From NCBI RefSeq assembly GCF_026229185.1, contig NZ_JAGGJA010000012.1, positions 49,531-113,530 on the forward strand: a stretch of DNA of 64,000 bases, read 5' to 3'. This DNA comes from Fodinibius salsisoli. Its GTDB lineage: Bacteria > Bacteroidota > Rhodothermia > Balneolales > Balneolaceae. Shown one piece after another: positions 33,962 through 43,877 of the stretch. Under the pieces are notes generated by a model that was not told the DNA's origin, did not search any database, and saw only the letters and a program-made list of their open reading frames with translations. Position 1 is the stretch's first letter, and every line of letters begins with the position of its first letter. The position numbers were made by a program, and so were the translations under genes.

Positions 33962-35977
33962 TCATTTCATGCCCGTTTGAAATTCATTGACCCTGGATTC
34001 AAATCGTTGGAGACCTGAATCCAGAAATTGTTGGAATTCTTTTTTATCCGCATACCCTACCAGTTGTTCCACAACTTGTTCCGTTCTTGGATCTACAATC
34101 ACATATGTAGGTAGAGCCACAGTGCCCGTCAATTCAAATTGAAATTGTTGGTTTTTTGGGCCTTCAATTCCATCATCTGTATATAAACGCACTTGCTCCA
34201 TTTTTGCAAATCGTTTTTGGATTGGCTCTAGCGGAAACACGTTGGTTTCCATGGCCCGGCAGTTTGTACACGTATAACCTGTGAAGTCAATAAATACAGC
34301 TTTATTTTCTTTTTTAGCCTCTTCAAGGGATGTTTGATAATTACTTGACCAAGATTCTGACTCACTGCTTCCGTTATTGCCCGGCGCTTGCTGTGCGAGC
34401 GTTTGTACTACGCTAACATCAGTGGCTTGCTTCGGAGGCAGCCAGGAATCCCAAATTCCGAGAGAAGCTCCAAGTAATCCGGGAATCAGATAAAAGCTGA
34501 AAAGCAGAAATGGAAGAGAGAGCATAACGCGTCCAGTGCCTATACTATCGGGCTTCGATTCGTGCGAGATTGCAAACGTGCCCAAAACATATAGCCCGGC
34601 AACCAAAAATATGGCGATCCACGCAGCAATTGTAAAAGGTCGTGAAATAAGTCCCCATTGCCATACTAAGTCTGCGTTTGATAAAAACTTAAATGCTGCA
34701 GCTAATTCGATAAATCCCAGTAAAACTTTTACAATATTCATCCACGAGCCACTTTGTGGCAGCGACTCGAGCCATCGTGGGAAGAGTGCAAATAGAACAA
34801 ACGGACTGGAAAAGGCTGCTGAAAAGCCCGCCATTCCAATAATGGGATAAAACCATTCGCCGCCGGCTGTAGCAGCTAAGACACCCCCTACAAAAGGAGC
34901 TGTACAGGAAAAAGAGACCGCGCTGATGGTCAACGCCATAAACAAGATGCCAATGCCTCCTGAACTTTCATCGCTCTTCTTGTTCAGCCAGTTCGTAAGC
35001 TGGTAGGGCAACCGTAGTTCGAAGGCTCCCAACAGGCTGACCGCAAACACCACAAGAACAAGAGCAATGAACAAATTGACCCACGGATTGGCGGCAAACT
35101 TGTTAGCGCCTGAGGCTCCTATCAGCAGAGCTAACAAAGCGCCCAAAATGGTAAAGGTTGCTACAATAGCAGCACCAAAGCCAAGGGCCTGTCCCACGGC
35201 TCGCTTCCCCTCTCCCTCTTTCTGCTTGGTGAAGAAGGAAACAGTGAGTGGAATCATCGGGAATACGCACGGGGTTAACAGCGCGGCAAAGCCAGCCGTC
35301 AAAGCAATCCAGAGGAAGGAAAAGATACCATCATTACCATAGCCGGAACCAGAGGCAGAAATTTCGGCTCCATCGGTTGAGGTATCCTCCTGGGCTGTGG
35401 GTGTATTATTTAAGCCTATAGCAGCATCTCCCTCACTCTGCTGTGAGGATTCTTGTTCGCTAAAACCCTGGTAGGGATCAGCGGCAACACCGCTTACAGA
35501 AATTGATTGTGTAATGGACTTGGTCTTGGGAGGCAGGCAGGATTTGTCATCACAGACCTGGTACAAGACTTCCAGGTCTATCATTGTACTCCCTTCTACT
35601 TCGGGCCGGAATGCCACCGGTATGGTAAAGGTAGCTTCTTTAGTATGCCATCCCAGCTCTGCATTAAAATTGGGATCCATCTCAATGGCTGGCTCTGACT
35701 CCCCGACTTCTCCAGCTACAGCCATCTTTGGATTGGCAGAGGAAAACTGTGTGGGATAGGGACCGGCATCCGGATCATTAGCGACCGAATACAGATGCCA
35801 CTTACCATCGATCGTCGCTTGAATCTGTACTTCAAAGATCTCTCCCGCTTTTACCTGTTCGGGAGCTTCCATGATGGTGTAAGACACCGGATCCAACATT
35901 TGGGCCTGTGCCTGAATAAAAAATGGGGATAACATCACCATGATGATCCCCATTATAGGCTTGATAACTTTTTTCAT
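33962..35977 (-). CDS. dsbD: Thiol:disulfide interchange protein DsbD
   Basis: The 671-residue protein has a signal peptide (ends FIQAQA). An N-terminal DsbD-alpha-like periplasmic domain includes the cysteine motif VCDDKSCLPPKTK (~140). Eight or nine membrane helices (about 220-500) carry the paired cysteines LTPCVFPMIP and SFSCTAPFVGG. A C-terminal thioredoxin domain has FTGYTCTNCRAME (C-x-x-C at ~570). DsbD passes electrons from cytoplasmic thioredoxin across the membrane to keep periplasmic thiols reduced, including those for cytochrome c assembly. It lies 33 bases downstream of rplI on the same strand and could be read from the rpsF operon. Confidence 0.95.
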   Translation of the reverse strand: MKKVIKPIMGIIMVMLSPFFIQAQAQMLDPVSYTIMEAPEQVKAGEIFEVQIQATIDGKWHLYSVANDPDAGPYPTQFSSANPKMAVAGEVGESEPAIEMDPNFNAELGWHTKEATFTIPVAFRPEVEGSTMIDLEVLYQVCDDKSCLPPKTKSITQSISVSGVAADPYQGFSEQESSQQSEGDAAIGLNNTPTAQEDTSTDGAEISASGSGYGNDGIFSFLWIALTAGFAALLTPCVFPMIPLTVSFFTKQKEGEGKRAVGQALGFGAAIVATFTILGALLALLIGASGANKFAANPWVNLFIALVLVVFAVSLLGAFELRLPYQLTNWLNKKSDESSGGIGILFMALTISAVSFSCTAPFVGGVLAATAGGEWFYPIIGMAGFSAAFSSPFVLFALFPRWLESLPQSGSWMNIVKVLLGFIELAAAFKFLSNADLVWQWGLISRPFTIAAWIAIFLVAGLYVLGTFAISHESKPDSIGTGRVMLSLPFLLFSFYLIPGLLGASLGIWDSWLPPKQATDVSVVQTLAQQAPGNNGSSESESWSSNYQTSLEEAKKENKAVFIDFTGYTCTNCRAMETNVFPLEPIQKRFAKMEQVRLYTDDGIEGPKNQQFQFELTGTVALPTYVIVDPRTEQVVEQLVGYADKKEFQQFLDSGLQRFESRVNEFQTGMK

Positions 35978-36010
35978 GCCAGAAAGTTTAGGTTAAAACA
36001 AAACAGCGTG

Positions 36011-36469
36011 TTACTGCTTAACCACCCAAACTTTAATTTGTGGCTTAATCTCACCAACGAGATTAATGGTTGCAGTGTATTCGCCTAACGTTTTGATGTC
36101 TTGGTCTAACGAAATCTTACGCTTATCTATTGTAATATCTCGTTCATCAAGGGCATCTGCAACATCTTGGTTGGTTACAGAACCGTGGATACGTTCGTCT
36201 TCACCTACAGAAACTGAAATAGTTACCGATGTGGTCTCCAAACGCTCCGCCATATCCTGGGCGGCCTCAATTGTTAATTCAGCACGGCGTTCAGCTTTTT
36301 CTTTCATTCGCTCTAACTGCTTCAGCGCCCCTTCAGTAGCCATCATGGCTTTCCCTTGGGGAATCAAGTAGTTACGGCCATATCCGGCTCTGACTTCGAC
36401 CATATCGCCGGCATCACCGAGCTTATTTACATCTTCTCGTAAGATTAACTTCATGTATTTATTAGCCAT
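36011..36469 (-). CDS. rplI: Ribosomal protein bL9
   Basis: The 152-residue protein has the N-terminal domain signature LREDVNKLGDAGDMVEVRAGYGRNYLIPQGKAMMAT, a long connecting helix rich in Glu/Arg, and a C-terminal RNA-binding domain ending PQIKVWVVKQ. It binds 23S rRNA near the L1 stalk. It is the third gene of rpsF-rpsR-rplI, a standard bacterial order. Its ATG is 18 bases past rpsR. Confidence 0.98.
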   Translation of the reverse strand: MANKYMKLILREDVNKLGDAGDMVEVRAGYGRNYLIPQGKAMMATEGALKQLERMKEKAERRAELTIEAAQDMAERLETTSVTISVSVGEDERIHGSVTNQDVADALDERDITIDKRKISLDQDIKTLGEYTATINLVGEIKPQIKVWVVKQ

Positions 36470-36486
36470 GGAAATAGGAAATATTT

Positions 36487-36738
36487 TTATCGAAGGTTTT
36501 CTGCTACATATGGAATCAGCCCTAAAAAGCGAGCTCGCTTAATGGCACGAGAAAGCTGGCGCTGATATTTGGCACTTGTCCCTGTTACACGGCGGGGCAA
36601 AATTTTTCCCTGATCGTTCATAAACCGCTCTAACAGTTCGGTATCTTTATAATCAATATACTCAATGCCAGATTCTGTAAACTTGCATTTACGGGTTTTA
36701 ATCTGGCCCTTCTTTGGGTGCGATGGATTCTTAATCAT
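36487..36738 (-). CDS. rpsR: Ribosomal protein bS18
   Basis: The 83-residue protein carries the S18 core [23 protein letters not shown] and [27 protein letters not shown], which contact 16S rRNA and S6. It starts 31 bases after rpsF. The N-terminus ([17 protein letters not shown]) has a single cysteine rather than a zinc ribbon. Confidence 0.98.
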   Translation of the reverse strand: MIKNPSHPKKGQIKTRKCKFTESGIEYIDYKDTELLERFMNDQGKILPRRVTGTSAKYQRQLSRAIKRARFLGLIPYVAENLR

Positions 36739-36769
36739 AATAAAAAGTCGTTGGTTTTATAGAAATGGG

Positions 36770-37156
36770 TTAATCTTCGTCTTCTTCCTCACCTTCCTCG
36801 TCTTCGTCAACAAAGACCGCAGGTACCTCATTTTTGCGTTGAAGGTCACGATGCCGTAACATTTTAGCATCATACTTGAGGGTAAGATAGCGAAGTACGT
36901 AATCGCTAATTCTAAGAGCTCGCTCTAACTTCTCGATGAGCTCACCTGGCGCGTTAAAATAGGCGTTCACATAGTAGCCGCTGGACTTATCGTCCATTTC
37001 ATGCTCAAACTTACGGATACCCCATTCATCTATTTCATCAATTTCTCCACCGTTATCTCGGATAAGCTCGGTGAATTTGTTCACAACCCCTTCGTACTCG
37101 TCATCTTCAAGTACGGGATTGATAATATACGTTAACTCGTAATAGTTTCTACTCAT
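36770..37156 (-). CDS. rpsF: Ribosomal protein bS6
   Basis: The 128-residue protein begins YYELTYIINPVLEDDEYEGVV and has the S6 fold (RKFEHEMDDKSSGYYVNAYF; LRISDYVLRYLTLKYD). It ends with a long acidic tail (VDEDEEGEEEDED). It pairs with S18 on the small-subunit platform. The operon has a textbook phylum promoter (37231-37261) and a hairpin in the leader that could be the S6:S18 autoregulatory site. No ssb gene separates rpsF and rpsR here. Confidence 0.98.
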   Translation of the reverse strand: MSRNYYELTYIINPVLEDDEYEGVVNKFTELIRDNGGEIDEIDEWGIRKFEHEMDDKSSGYYVNAYFNAPGELIEKLERALRISDYVLRYLTLKYDAKMLRHRDLQRKNEVPAVFVDEDEEGEEEDED

Positions 37157-37171
37157 TTGTATAAATTTCCT

Positions 37172-37199
37172 TTGGTTGTTTCCATTTTGGAACAGCCAA
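37172..37199 (-). promoter_or_regulatory. Leader hairpin of rpsF operon, candidate S6:S18 binding site
   Basis: On the minus strand TTGG...CCAA encloses TTCC AAAAT GGAA, giving an interrupted stem 16 bases before the rpsF start and after the predicted transcription start. S6:S18 autoregulatory leaders are known in several phyla, including Bacteroidota, and use a hairpin with GGA and CCG elements. The GGA is present but I do not see a clear bulged CCG, so this is tentative. Confidence 0.3.
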
Positions 37200-37230
37200 C
37201 GTCGTGACTTTCACTCGTTAGCAGGGCTCG

Positions 37231-37261
37231 CAAAAATAGTGCTTTTTAAACCCAAATACAA
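37231..37261 (-). promoter_or_regulatory. Promoter of rpsF-rpsR-rplI (-33/-7 type)
   Basis: Minus strand: TTG (37261-37259), 20 bases, then TATTTTTG (37238-37231), a full match to TAnnTTTG. The predicted start gives a leader of roughly 65-70 bases. Confidence 0.75.
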
Positions 37262-37381
37262 TAATAGGTTTTCTGAATTATGTTAGGGAGGTAAAGACAC
37301 ACGGAATAAGGAGCTCTATTTGGGTAAAACCCCGCTAAAACTTTCTTGCTTTTGGCTTAAGCTTGGTTTGATTCCATCCCC

Positions 37382-38833
37382 TTAATTGCCAGTCAGATGT
37401 GTGACCCAATCCCCGGAATAATATGAGGCGAGGAGATCGTGCAGTCCTCCAAATGCCACACCAAAATAGATCGTAAGAATGGTAAGTACAATCAGTGTAC
37501 CCTTAAAGGTAATGCCAGCCTGCACAAAAGGAACATCCTTGTGCGGCTCCCGGAAGTACATATAAACCATGGGGCGCAAGTAATAATAGACACTGGCGGC
37601 ACTGGCTAAGACCCCGATGACAGCAAGGGCTATCATATCCGCATTAATGGCGGCAGCAAATACGAGGTACTTTCCAAAAAAGCCCACCAAGGGGGGGATT
37701 CCTGCCAGAGAAAATAAGAAAATGGAAAGCATGACTCCCATAATTGGGCGCTTGAATCCAAGGCCTGCATAGTTATTGACGTCAGTAAAGTCCAACCCCT
37801 GTTGGCGCTCGTAGTAAGCCACTATTCCGAAAGCTCCAACATTCATTATTGTATAGGCCAACAGGTAAAAGAGCACTGCGCTGTAGCCTTCCGGGGTGCC
37901 TGCTGCGAGTCCAACCAATAGGTAACCGGCATGGGCAATACTGGAATAAGCCAGCATTCGTTTAATATTATCTTGTACAAGTGCGATGATATTCCCCAGG
38001 ATCATCGTAATAATTGCAATGACTTCCAGTACTTCCGACCATTCGGCTGTTTCTGCGGGAAGCATCTTTGAAACTATTAAAATCAGGGCAACAAAGGTCG
38101 CTGATTTTGATGCCGTTGCCATGTATGCTGTCAGCGTTGTGGGCGTACCCTGATAAACATCGGGGGTCCACATATGGAATGGAACTGCTGAAACCTTAAA
38201 GAAGAAGCCAACCAGCAACAGCCCTGCACCAGCTATAAACAACAGGTTTGAACTTGCATTCTGTGCGATTTCAGGAATACTTAGCGATCCTGTAGCACCA
38301 TAAAGTAAAGCCATACCGTAGAGCAAAAAGCCGGTAGAAAAGGCGCCCAGTAGAAAATATTTTAGAGCTGCCTCTGCCCCAATTTTATGTTCCTTGATAA
38401 GTCCCGCCAGTACATACAAACAAATAGACATTGTCTCTAGGCCTACAAAAATCATGATCAGGTTATTAGCACTGGCCAGCGCTAACATCCCCGAGGTTGC
38501 GATAAGCACCATGGCATAGACTTCTCCAAACTCATGCTCAATGGCCTTAAGGTACTCTCGGGAAATAAGTACACAGAAAAGAGCTCCTAATAGGACAACC
38601 GTGTTACCAAAAGCAGAAACCCCGCCATAGGTGATCATGCCGGACCAAGCCTCTCCTACCGGACCAAACATATCAATAATCGACAGACCCAAGGCCGCAA
38701 TTAATGATACTACGGTTAACCCATAAATTCCGTCATGATCATTCTTGTAGGAATCAATTAAAAGGGCAATAAGTCCGGCAACGCCTGCGATAACACCGGG
38801 CAAAAAAGCGTTAAGGTCGAATAAATAATTCAT
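37382..38833 (-). CDS. nuoN: NADH-quinone oxidoreductase subunit N
   Basis: The 483-residue integral membrane protein is one of the three antiporter-like proton-pumping subunits of complex I. It has about 14 helices. The discontinuous-helix and channel lysine regions are recognisable: KYFLLGAFSTGFLLYG, FKVSAVPFHMWTPDVYQGTPT, NIKRMLAYSSIAHAGYLLVG and LAGIPPLVGFFGKY. It ends the chain nuoJ-nuoK-nuoL-nuoM-(carbinolamine dehydratase)-nuoN. Its start is 5 bases after the dehydratase stop. Confidence 0.97.
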   Translation of the reverse strand: MNYLFDLNAFLPGVIAGVAGLIALLIDSYKNDHDGIYGLTVVSLIAALGLSIIDMFGPVGEAWSGMITYGGVSAFGNTVVLLGALFCVLISREYLKAIEHEFGEVYAMVLIATSGMLALASANNLIMIFVGLETMSICLYVLAGLIKEHKIGAEAALKYFLLGAFSTGFLLYGMALLYGATGSLSIPEIAQNASSNLLFIAGAGLLLVGFFFKVSAVPFHMWTPDVYQGTPTTLTAYMATASKSATFVALILIVSKMLPAETAEWSEVLEVIAIITMILGNIIALVQDNIKRMLAYSSIAHAGYLLVGLAAGTPEGYSAVLFYLLAYTIMNVGAFGIVAYYERQQGLDFTDVNNYAGLGFKRPIMGVMLSIFLFSLAGIPPLVGFFGKYLVFAAAINADMIALAVIGVLASAASVYYYLRPMVYMYFREPHKDVPFVQAGITFKGTLIVLTILTIYFGVAFGGLHDLLASYYSGDWVTHLTGN

Positions 38834-38838
38834 GCAAA

Positions 38839-39129
38839 TTAGTTGTTATACAGTGACTCGATGGTTTTTGCAAGTGCAACGTCTTTCTCAGTAACCTTTC
38901 CGCCAGCATCATGTGTGCTCAGTGAGATGGTTACCGTATTATAGACGTTAAAAATTTCCGGATGATGAACTTGCTCTTCCGCCTCAAAAGAGATGCGGGT
39001 AATAAAACCGATAGCATCACGGAAATTATCGAAAGTAAATTCCTTGGTTATTTTGTCGTCTTCATGACTCCAGTTCGTAAGATCTGCTAATGCTTCTTCA
39101 ATCTTGTCTGTCGAAAGTGGTTCAGCCAT
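38839..39129 (-). CDS. Pterin-4a-carbinolamine dehydratase (nested in nuo operon)
   Basis: The 96-residue protein has the family active-site motif EEQVHHPEIFNVYNTVTISL, with His55-His56-Pro57, and LSTHDAGGKVTEKD with His73. The enzyme dehydrates 4a-hydroxytetrahydropterin so the cofactor can be recycled after aromatic amino-acid hydroxylation. In some bacteria it also helps molybdopterin or folate chemistry. I used ATG 39129 (MAEPLSTDK); an open frame upstream overlaps nuoM and is not conserved-looking. It lies between nuoM (4-base gap) and nuoN (5-base gap), so it must be co-transcribed with complex I genes. Confidence 0.94.
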   Translation of the reverse strand: MAEPLSTDKIEEALADLTNWSHEDDKITKEFTFDNFRDAIGFITRISFEAEEQVHHPEIFNVYNTVTISLSTHDAGGKVTEKDVALAKTIESLYNN

Positions 39130-39133
39130 GGCG

Positions 39134-40741
39134 TTACTTGTTTTGGGATTTAGATGCCAATTCATTAGTAACATCATACAATGTAGAAGCCCATCCGGGA
39201 AGTTCCTCCTTGTGAGCCGCTTGTTGTACCGCAATTCGTTTTTGCTGAGACTGTTCAATCAGTTCATTAACCTGTGCTTCGGAATACCGGGTAAAGTCAA
39301 CGGGACGTATACCAATCCAAACCATAAAGATGATAAGTGGGACCAGGATGCCGATTTCACGGGCATTAAGATCTTGTAATTTTTCATTCACTTTATGCTT
39401 TAACGGTCCAAACATCACACGCTGATACATCCAGAGCATATAAACCGCTGCAAGAATAACCCCGAGCGCAGCAAAGACTGCAAAAGCATTCTGTGGTATG
39501 ACGCTTGAGTTAAAAGCCCCGTTTAGAATCAAGAACTCACCTATAAATCCGTTTAATCCGGGCAACCCAATTGACGCCAGCGTAGCAATCATAAACATGA
39601 CCGCAAAAATTGGCACTACTTTGGCAATGCCCCCAAAATCCTCAATCATACGCGTATGGCGGCGGTCATAAATCATTCCAACAATCAGGAAGAGGGCTCC
39701 CGTTGACAAGCCGTGATTTACCATCTGGATTAATGCTCCCTGCACACCAATCACATTTACCGCAAATAAGCCCAGTACAACAAAACCCAAGTGACTAACC
39801 GAGGAATAGGCCACCAGTTTTTTAACATCTTTCTGAACCATCGCAACCAAAGCGCCATAGATAATACCGATTACGGCTAATGCTGCCATATAAGGAGCAA
39901 AGGCAGCGAAAGCATTCGGAAATACGGGTAAACACACACGGAGAAGTCCATAAGTACCCATCTTCAACATAATGGCTGCCAGCACCACAGATCCGGCTGT
40001 AGGCGCTTCCGTGTGAGCGTATGGCAACCAGGTATGGAATGGGAAAAGCGGTACTTTAATACAGAAGGCCAATGCAAAAGCAGCAAATAAATAGGTTTGT
40101 TCCACTAATCCAATGGTATATTCAGTACCGGAAAGAAAACGCCAGTCGGTACTAAAGCTAACACCTTCCATCACGGAGCCGGCATCATATCCTAAGTATA
40201 TCAGTCCAACCAGCATAATGAGCGACCCTACCAGGGTATAGATAAAGAACTTAACGGTTGCATGGATACGATTTTTACCGCCCCAAATACCAATCAGGAA
40301 GTACATGGGGATGAGTGATAACTCGAAAAATACATAGAAAACAATCAGATCAAGAGAGGCAAAAACGCCCATCGAGGCCGTTTGTAACAACAGAAGCATG
40401 GAATAGTATCCTGCCAAATGCTTCTTAATCGAATCCCAGGAAGAAAGAATAACGATGGGTCCCATCAGGGTGGTCAACATGAAAAGAAGTAGGCTGAGTC
40501 CATCGAGACCAATCAGATACTTGATATCCATACCACCAATAAGCGGTGCCGTTTCAGTTAAATACTGGGCTGTACCCGAGGCAGCGATATCAAAATTAAA
40601 TAACAGAGGTAATGACAACAAAAAAGTAGCACTTGTTGCAAGCAGGCTAATCCATTTTGTAGCCTTGTCGTTTCGGGCCACCAGAATTCCGGCGATGCCC
40701 ACAAGCGGTAAATAAATACAAATATTTAAAAGTAACTGCAT
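39134..40741 (-). CDS. nuoM: NADH-quinone oxidoreductase subunit M
   Basis: The 535-residue antiporter-like complex I subunit has the motifs KYLIGLDGLSLLLFMLTTL, FYVFFELSLIPMYFLIGIWGG (with the key Glu), KVPLFPFHTWLPYAHTEAPTAGS, KKLVAYSSVSHLGFV, MVNHGLSTGALFLIVGM and LNGFIGEFLIL. The length is near the family norm (about 500); the extra C-terminal segment (after VNELIEQSQQKR) is polar. It follows nuoL by 13 bases. Confidence 0.97.
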   Translation of the reverse strand: MQLLLNICIYLPLVGIAGILVARNDKATKWISLLATSATFLLSLPLLFNFDIAASGTAQYLTETAPLIGGMDIKYLIGLDGLSLLLFMLTTLMGPIVILSSWDSIKKHLAGYYSMLLLLQTASMGVFASLDLIVFYVFFELSLIPMYFLIGIWGGKNRIHATVKFFIYTLVGSLIMLVGLIYLGYDAGSVMEGVSFSTDWRFLSGTEYTIGLVEQTYLFAAFALAFCIKVPLFPFHTWLPYAHTEAPTAGSVVLAAIMLKMGTYGLLRVCLPVFPNAFAAFAPYMAALAVIGIIYGALVAMVQKDVKKLVAYSSVSHLGFVVLGLFAVNVIGVQGALIQMVNHGLSTGALFLIVGMIYDRRHTRMIEDFGGIAKVVPIFAVMFMIATLASIGLPGLNGFIGEFLILNGAFNSSVIPQNAFAVFAALGVILAAVYMLWMYQRVMFGPLKHKVNEKLQDLNAREIGILVPLIIFMVWIGIRPVDFTRYSEAQVNELIEQSQQKRIAVQQAAHKEELPGWASTLYDVTNELASKSQNK

Positions 40742-40754
40742 CTTTAAAGGTAAT

Positions 40755-42776
40755 TTACAGGATCAACATACTTAAAACGATGAGAACACCGACGACGAGT
40801 GCTAAGGCGTAGCTACTGGCAACACCTGTTTGAATATAACGGAAGACACTTCCAAACAAACGCACAACTCCGCCAACAGTGTTGACAATACCATCTACAA
40901 TTTTCATATCAAATTTGGCCAGCCCCTTATCCGAGAAGCGTACCAGTGGATTAACAACCAACCCTTCGTAAAACTCATCGAGGCTGTATTTCTCTTTCCA
41001 GGTTTGATAAAGTCCTCCAAAGCGTCCAGCAAGCTTGGTATCCGACTCTTCCGTTGCGCCATCCCCATACATTCGATATGCTGCATAGAGACCTACAACT
41101 GCAACTGCTACCGAAATAAAAAGCAAAATCCATTCTGTGGCGTGGGATAATACGAGGCCATAATCAGCCGTGATAGTATGGAGCCAGTTATGGAGCAGAT
41201 TTATATGCTCTTCCTGGTGCGTAAAGGTTGACAGTAAAAAATTGGGTACGCCCAAAAACCCACCGACGATTGAAAGTCCTCCAAGCGTCCACAATGGGAT
41301 GGTCATCGTCTTGGGGCTTTCGTGCAGATACTTCTCCGCCCCCTTGGCTTCCTGAATCTTTTCTGGCAGCTTAAACTTGCCATTGAATGTCCCAAAGATG
41401 AGCCTGAACATATAGAAAGCTGTTAAGAAGGCGGTAATCATTCCCACTCCCCAGAGCAAAAAGTAAAGTGAACCAGCGAACTCGCCCAGACCGGCATTAA
41501 AGGCAAACGCTAAAATTTCATCTTTGGAGAAAAAGCCTGCCAGCGGAGGAATTCCAGCAATAGCGACGGTGGCAATTAAAAAAGTTTTATAGGTAGAGGG
41601 CATATACTCTTTGAGTCCACCCATGAACCGCATGTCCTGTGGATCAAAATGCACATCTTTACCCTCGTCATGGAGGCCGTGCTCAACGTGCTCCATCGCA
41701 TGAATGACGGAACCAGATCCCAAGAAGAGACAAGCCTTGAAAAATGCATGTGTTACTACATGAAACATCGCGGCCGTGAAGGCGCCAGAGCCCAAAGCTA
41801 AGAACATATAGCCCAACTGCGACACGGTGGAATAGGCGAGTACTCCTTTAATATCGTTTTGTGTAATGGCAATGGTTGCCGCGACAATAGCCGTCAGAGC
41901 ACCAATAGCAGCGATAATCATCATAATCTCTGGCGACATGACGAACATCGGAGACATTCTTGAAATCAAATAAATGCCGGATGTAACCATCGTTGCTGCG
42001 TGAATAAGTGCCGAAACAGAAGTGGGACCAGCCATCGCATCCGGCAGCCATACAAAAAGCGGAATCTGTGCACTCTTACCAGTAGCACCAATAAACATAA
42101 GCAAACCAATCCAAAACTTGTCGTCAGCAGGAATAGCATCCAGACTGCTTAGGATAGCACTAAAATCGAGACTACCCACATGTTGAAAGGTCATAAACAT
42201 GGCTATCAGGAAAGCAAAGTCCCCCACCCTGTTGTAAAGAAAAGCTTTTTTGGCCGCATCCGACTTATCCATATCAGTGTACCAAAAGCCAATCAACAGA
42301 TACGAACAGAGGCCGACGCCCTCCCACCCAAGGAAAAGCAGCAGCAGATTATCTGCCAGCACCAGGTTCAGCATGGCAAAAATAAAAAGATTGAGGTATG
42401 CAAAGAACTTCCAATATCCATCATCATGCCACATATAGCCAATGGAGTAGAGATGAATCAAGAACCCAACCCCGGTAACGACCAGCGTCATAAGGATGGA
42501 AAGCTGATCAATTTGATAAGCAATATCCACACTAAAAGAACCAACTTCTATCCATCGGAAAAGCTCGGCCGATATAGCAGCGGACTCTTGGCCCATGTTA
42601 AGGAAGAAGTAAACAGCTATAACAAATGGAATAAAGACCGAAAGGTTGGCGATCGTCCCAATCAGGCTCTTCTTCTCACGGAATGTGTTGGAACGCAATC
42701 CCAAAAGGCCATTAATAAGAAAACCCACCAGCGGCAGGACAATAATCAAACTTGTAAGCGTTGTTACAGAATCCAT
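40755..42776 (-). CDS. nuoL: NADH-quinone oxidoreductase subunit L
   Basis: The 673-residue antiporter-like subunit has LLFLGWEGVGLCSYLLIGFW (key Glu), QIPLFVWLPDAMAGPTSVSALIHAATMVTSG, NDIKGVLAYSTVSQLGYMFLALG, FHVVTHAFFKACLFLGSGSVIHAM and IAGIPPLAGFFSKDEILAFAF. A long C-terminal part contains the lateral amphipathic helix that braces the membrane arm, ending with a terminal helix (SSYALALVVGVLIVLSMLIL). A 256-base gap separates it from nuoK, so it may also have its own promoter (TATCTTTG on the minus strand at 42867-42874, without a matching -33). Confidence 0.97.
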   Translation of the reverse strand: MDSVTTLTSLIIVLPLVGFLINGLLGLRSNTFREKKSLIGTIANLSVFIPFVIAVYFFLNMGQESAAISAELFRWIEVGSFSVDIAYQIDQLSILMTLVVTGVGFLIHLYSIGYMWHDDGYWKFFAYLNLFIFAMLNLVLADNLLLLFLGWEGVGLCSYLLIGFWYTDMDKSDAAKKAFLYNRVGDFAFLIAMFMTFQHVGSLDFSAILSSLDAIPADDKFWIGLLMFIGATGKSAQIPLFVWLPDAMAGPTSVSALIHAATMVTSGIYLISRMSPMFVMSPEIMMIIAAIGALTAIVAATIAITQNDIKGVLAYSTVSQLGYMFLALGSGAFTAAMFHVVTHAFFKACLFLGSGSVIHAMEHVEHGLHDEGKDVHFDPQDMRFMGGLKEYMPSTYKTFLIATVAIAGIPPLAGFFSKDEILAFAFNAGLGEFAGSLYFLLWGVGMITAFLTAFYMFRLIFGTFNGKFKLPEKIQEAKGAEKYLHESPKTMTIPLWTLGGLSIVGGFLGVPNFLLSTFTHQEEHINLLHNWLHTITADYGLVLSHATEWILLFISVAVAVVGLYAAYRMYGDGATEESDTKLAGRFGGLYQTWKEKYSLDEFYEGLVVNPLVRFSDKGLAKFDMKIVDGIVNTVGGVVRLFGSVFRYIQTGVASSYALALVVGVLIVLSMLIL

Positions 42777-43032
42777 TTAACAGATTTTTCAGTGTTTTAT
42801 CCTTACAAAATATCCGGCCCGAAAGCAGTTCATCACCCCGAGCTTTAGGGGAAAATTCTCAAGTGGCAAAGATACAAAAAAGTGAGTGAAGGTAAAGGTC
42901 CAGCCATACTCTAATTTGTGGATTTTTTAATTTAGTTAGTTTCTAAATTAGCAGACCATCCATCTTTGTTGAGCATAACGAACACCCATCATCACCTGCC
43001 GGCCAAATACCGCACCCCTTGCGGTTCAATTC

Positions 43033-43335
43033 CTACCATCGGAGGAGGTTAATTTGAGTAATGTCGACTGAGAAGTTATTTCGGAAAATGGCAATAATAA
43101 TAGCGAGCCCTACTACAGCTTCTGCTGCAGCAATAGCCAGCGAAAAGAATACTAAAATTTGCCCATCCACATTGCCATAGTGACTACTAAAAGAAACAAG
43201 GCTCAGATTTACAGCGTTGAGCATCAACTCTACACACATAAAAATGACAATTGCATTTTTACGGATGAGCACACCCACGATTCCGATACAAAATAAAATT
43301 GCACTAAGTGCTAAATACCAATCTATACTAATCAT
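43033..43335 (-). CDS. nuoK: NADH-quinone oxidoreductase subunit K
   Basis: The 100-residue protein has three helices and two conserved membrane glutamates: in [14 protein letters not shown] (Glu) and [17 protein letters not shown] (Glu). Both are part of the proton path in complex I. It overlaps the end of nuoJ by eight bases, giving tight translational coupling. Confidence 0.97.
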   Translation of the reverse strand: MISIDWYLALSAILFCIGIVGVLIRKNAIVIFMCVELMLNAVNLSLVSFSSHYGNVDGQILVFFSLAIAAAEAVVGLAIIIAIFRNNFSVDITQINLLRW

Positions 43336-43861
43336 TTTCTTCAGTGAGAGGCTTAGTTTTATGCTGTGCTACCAGTAGGGCCCCATTCACGGCAGCAGTC
43401 AGAAGCATAGCGATTATATGAAAAGGCAGTGAATACTTTGTATAAAGGACATCCCCGATAGCTTCAACCGTTCCGGCTTCGGCCATTTGTGCAGACACGA
43501 CGGGTAATGTATCAGAGAAGCTGCCGATACTATATATCAGCTGGGCAAAAATTCCTACTCCCAACAGAAAGGCGACAAAATATTTGATACGAAACTTGTT
43601 AAACAGGCTCTCTTCTTCATCAATATTCAACAACATAATTACAAACAGGAACAGAACCATGATGGCCCCGGCATATACCAATATTTGGATGATCGCCAGG
43701 AATTGTGCCTGCAACAGTAGGTAGACCCCGGATAGCGACACCATATTTAATACCAAAAACAGAGCACTGTTAACCGTATTTTTACTTATTACCAAACCCA
43801 AGGCGGTGGCAACGGCTAATACAGCCAGAAAAATAAAGGAGTATGTAATCATGTTATCCAA
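43328..43861 (-). CDS. nuoJ: NADH-quinone oxidoreductase subunit J
   Basis: The 177-residue membrane subunit has the signature [44 protein letters not shown], including the pi-bulge helix region. It is the first gene of this nuo block. A full phylum-type promoter lies just upstream (43878-43908) and the gene before it is uppP, so nuoA-nuoI are not adjacent. The peripheral-arm genes must be elsewhere in the genome. Confidence 0.96.
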   Translation of the reverse strand: MDNMITYSFIFLAVLAVATALGLVISKNTVNSALFLVLNMVSLSGVYLLLQAQFLAIIQILVYAGAIMVLFLFVIMLLNIDEEESLFNKFRIKYFVAFLLGVGIFAQLIYSIGSFSDTLPVVSAQMAEAGTVEAIGDVLYTKYSLPFHIIAMLLTAAVNGALLVAQHKTKPLTEEND

Positions 43862-43877
43862 TTTTTTATTGTGGCTT

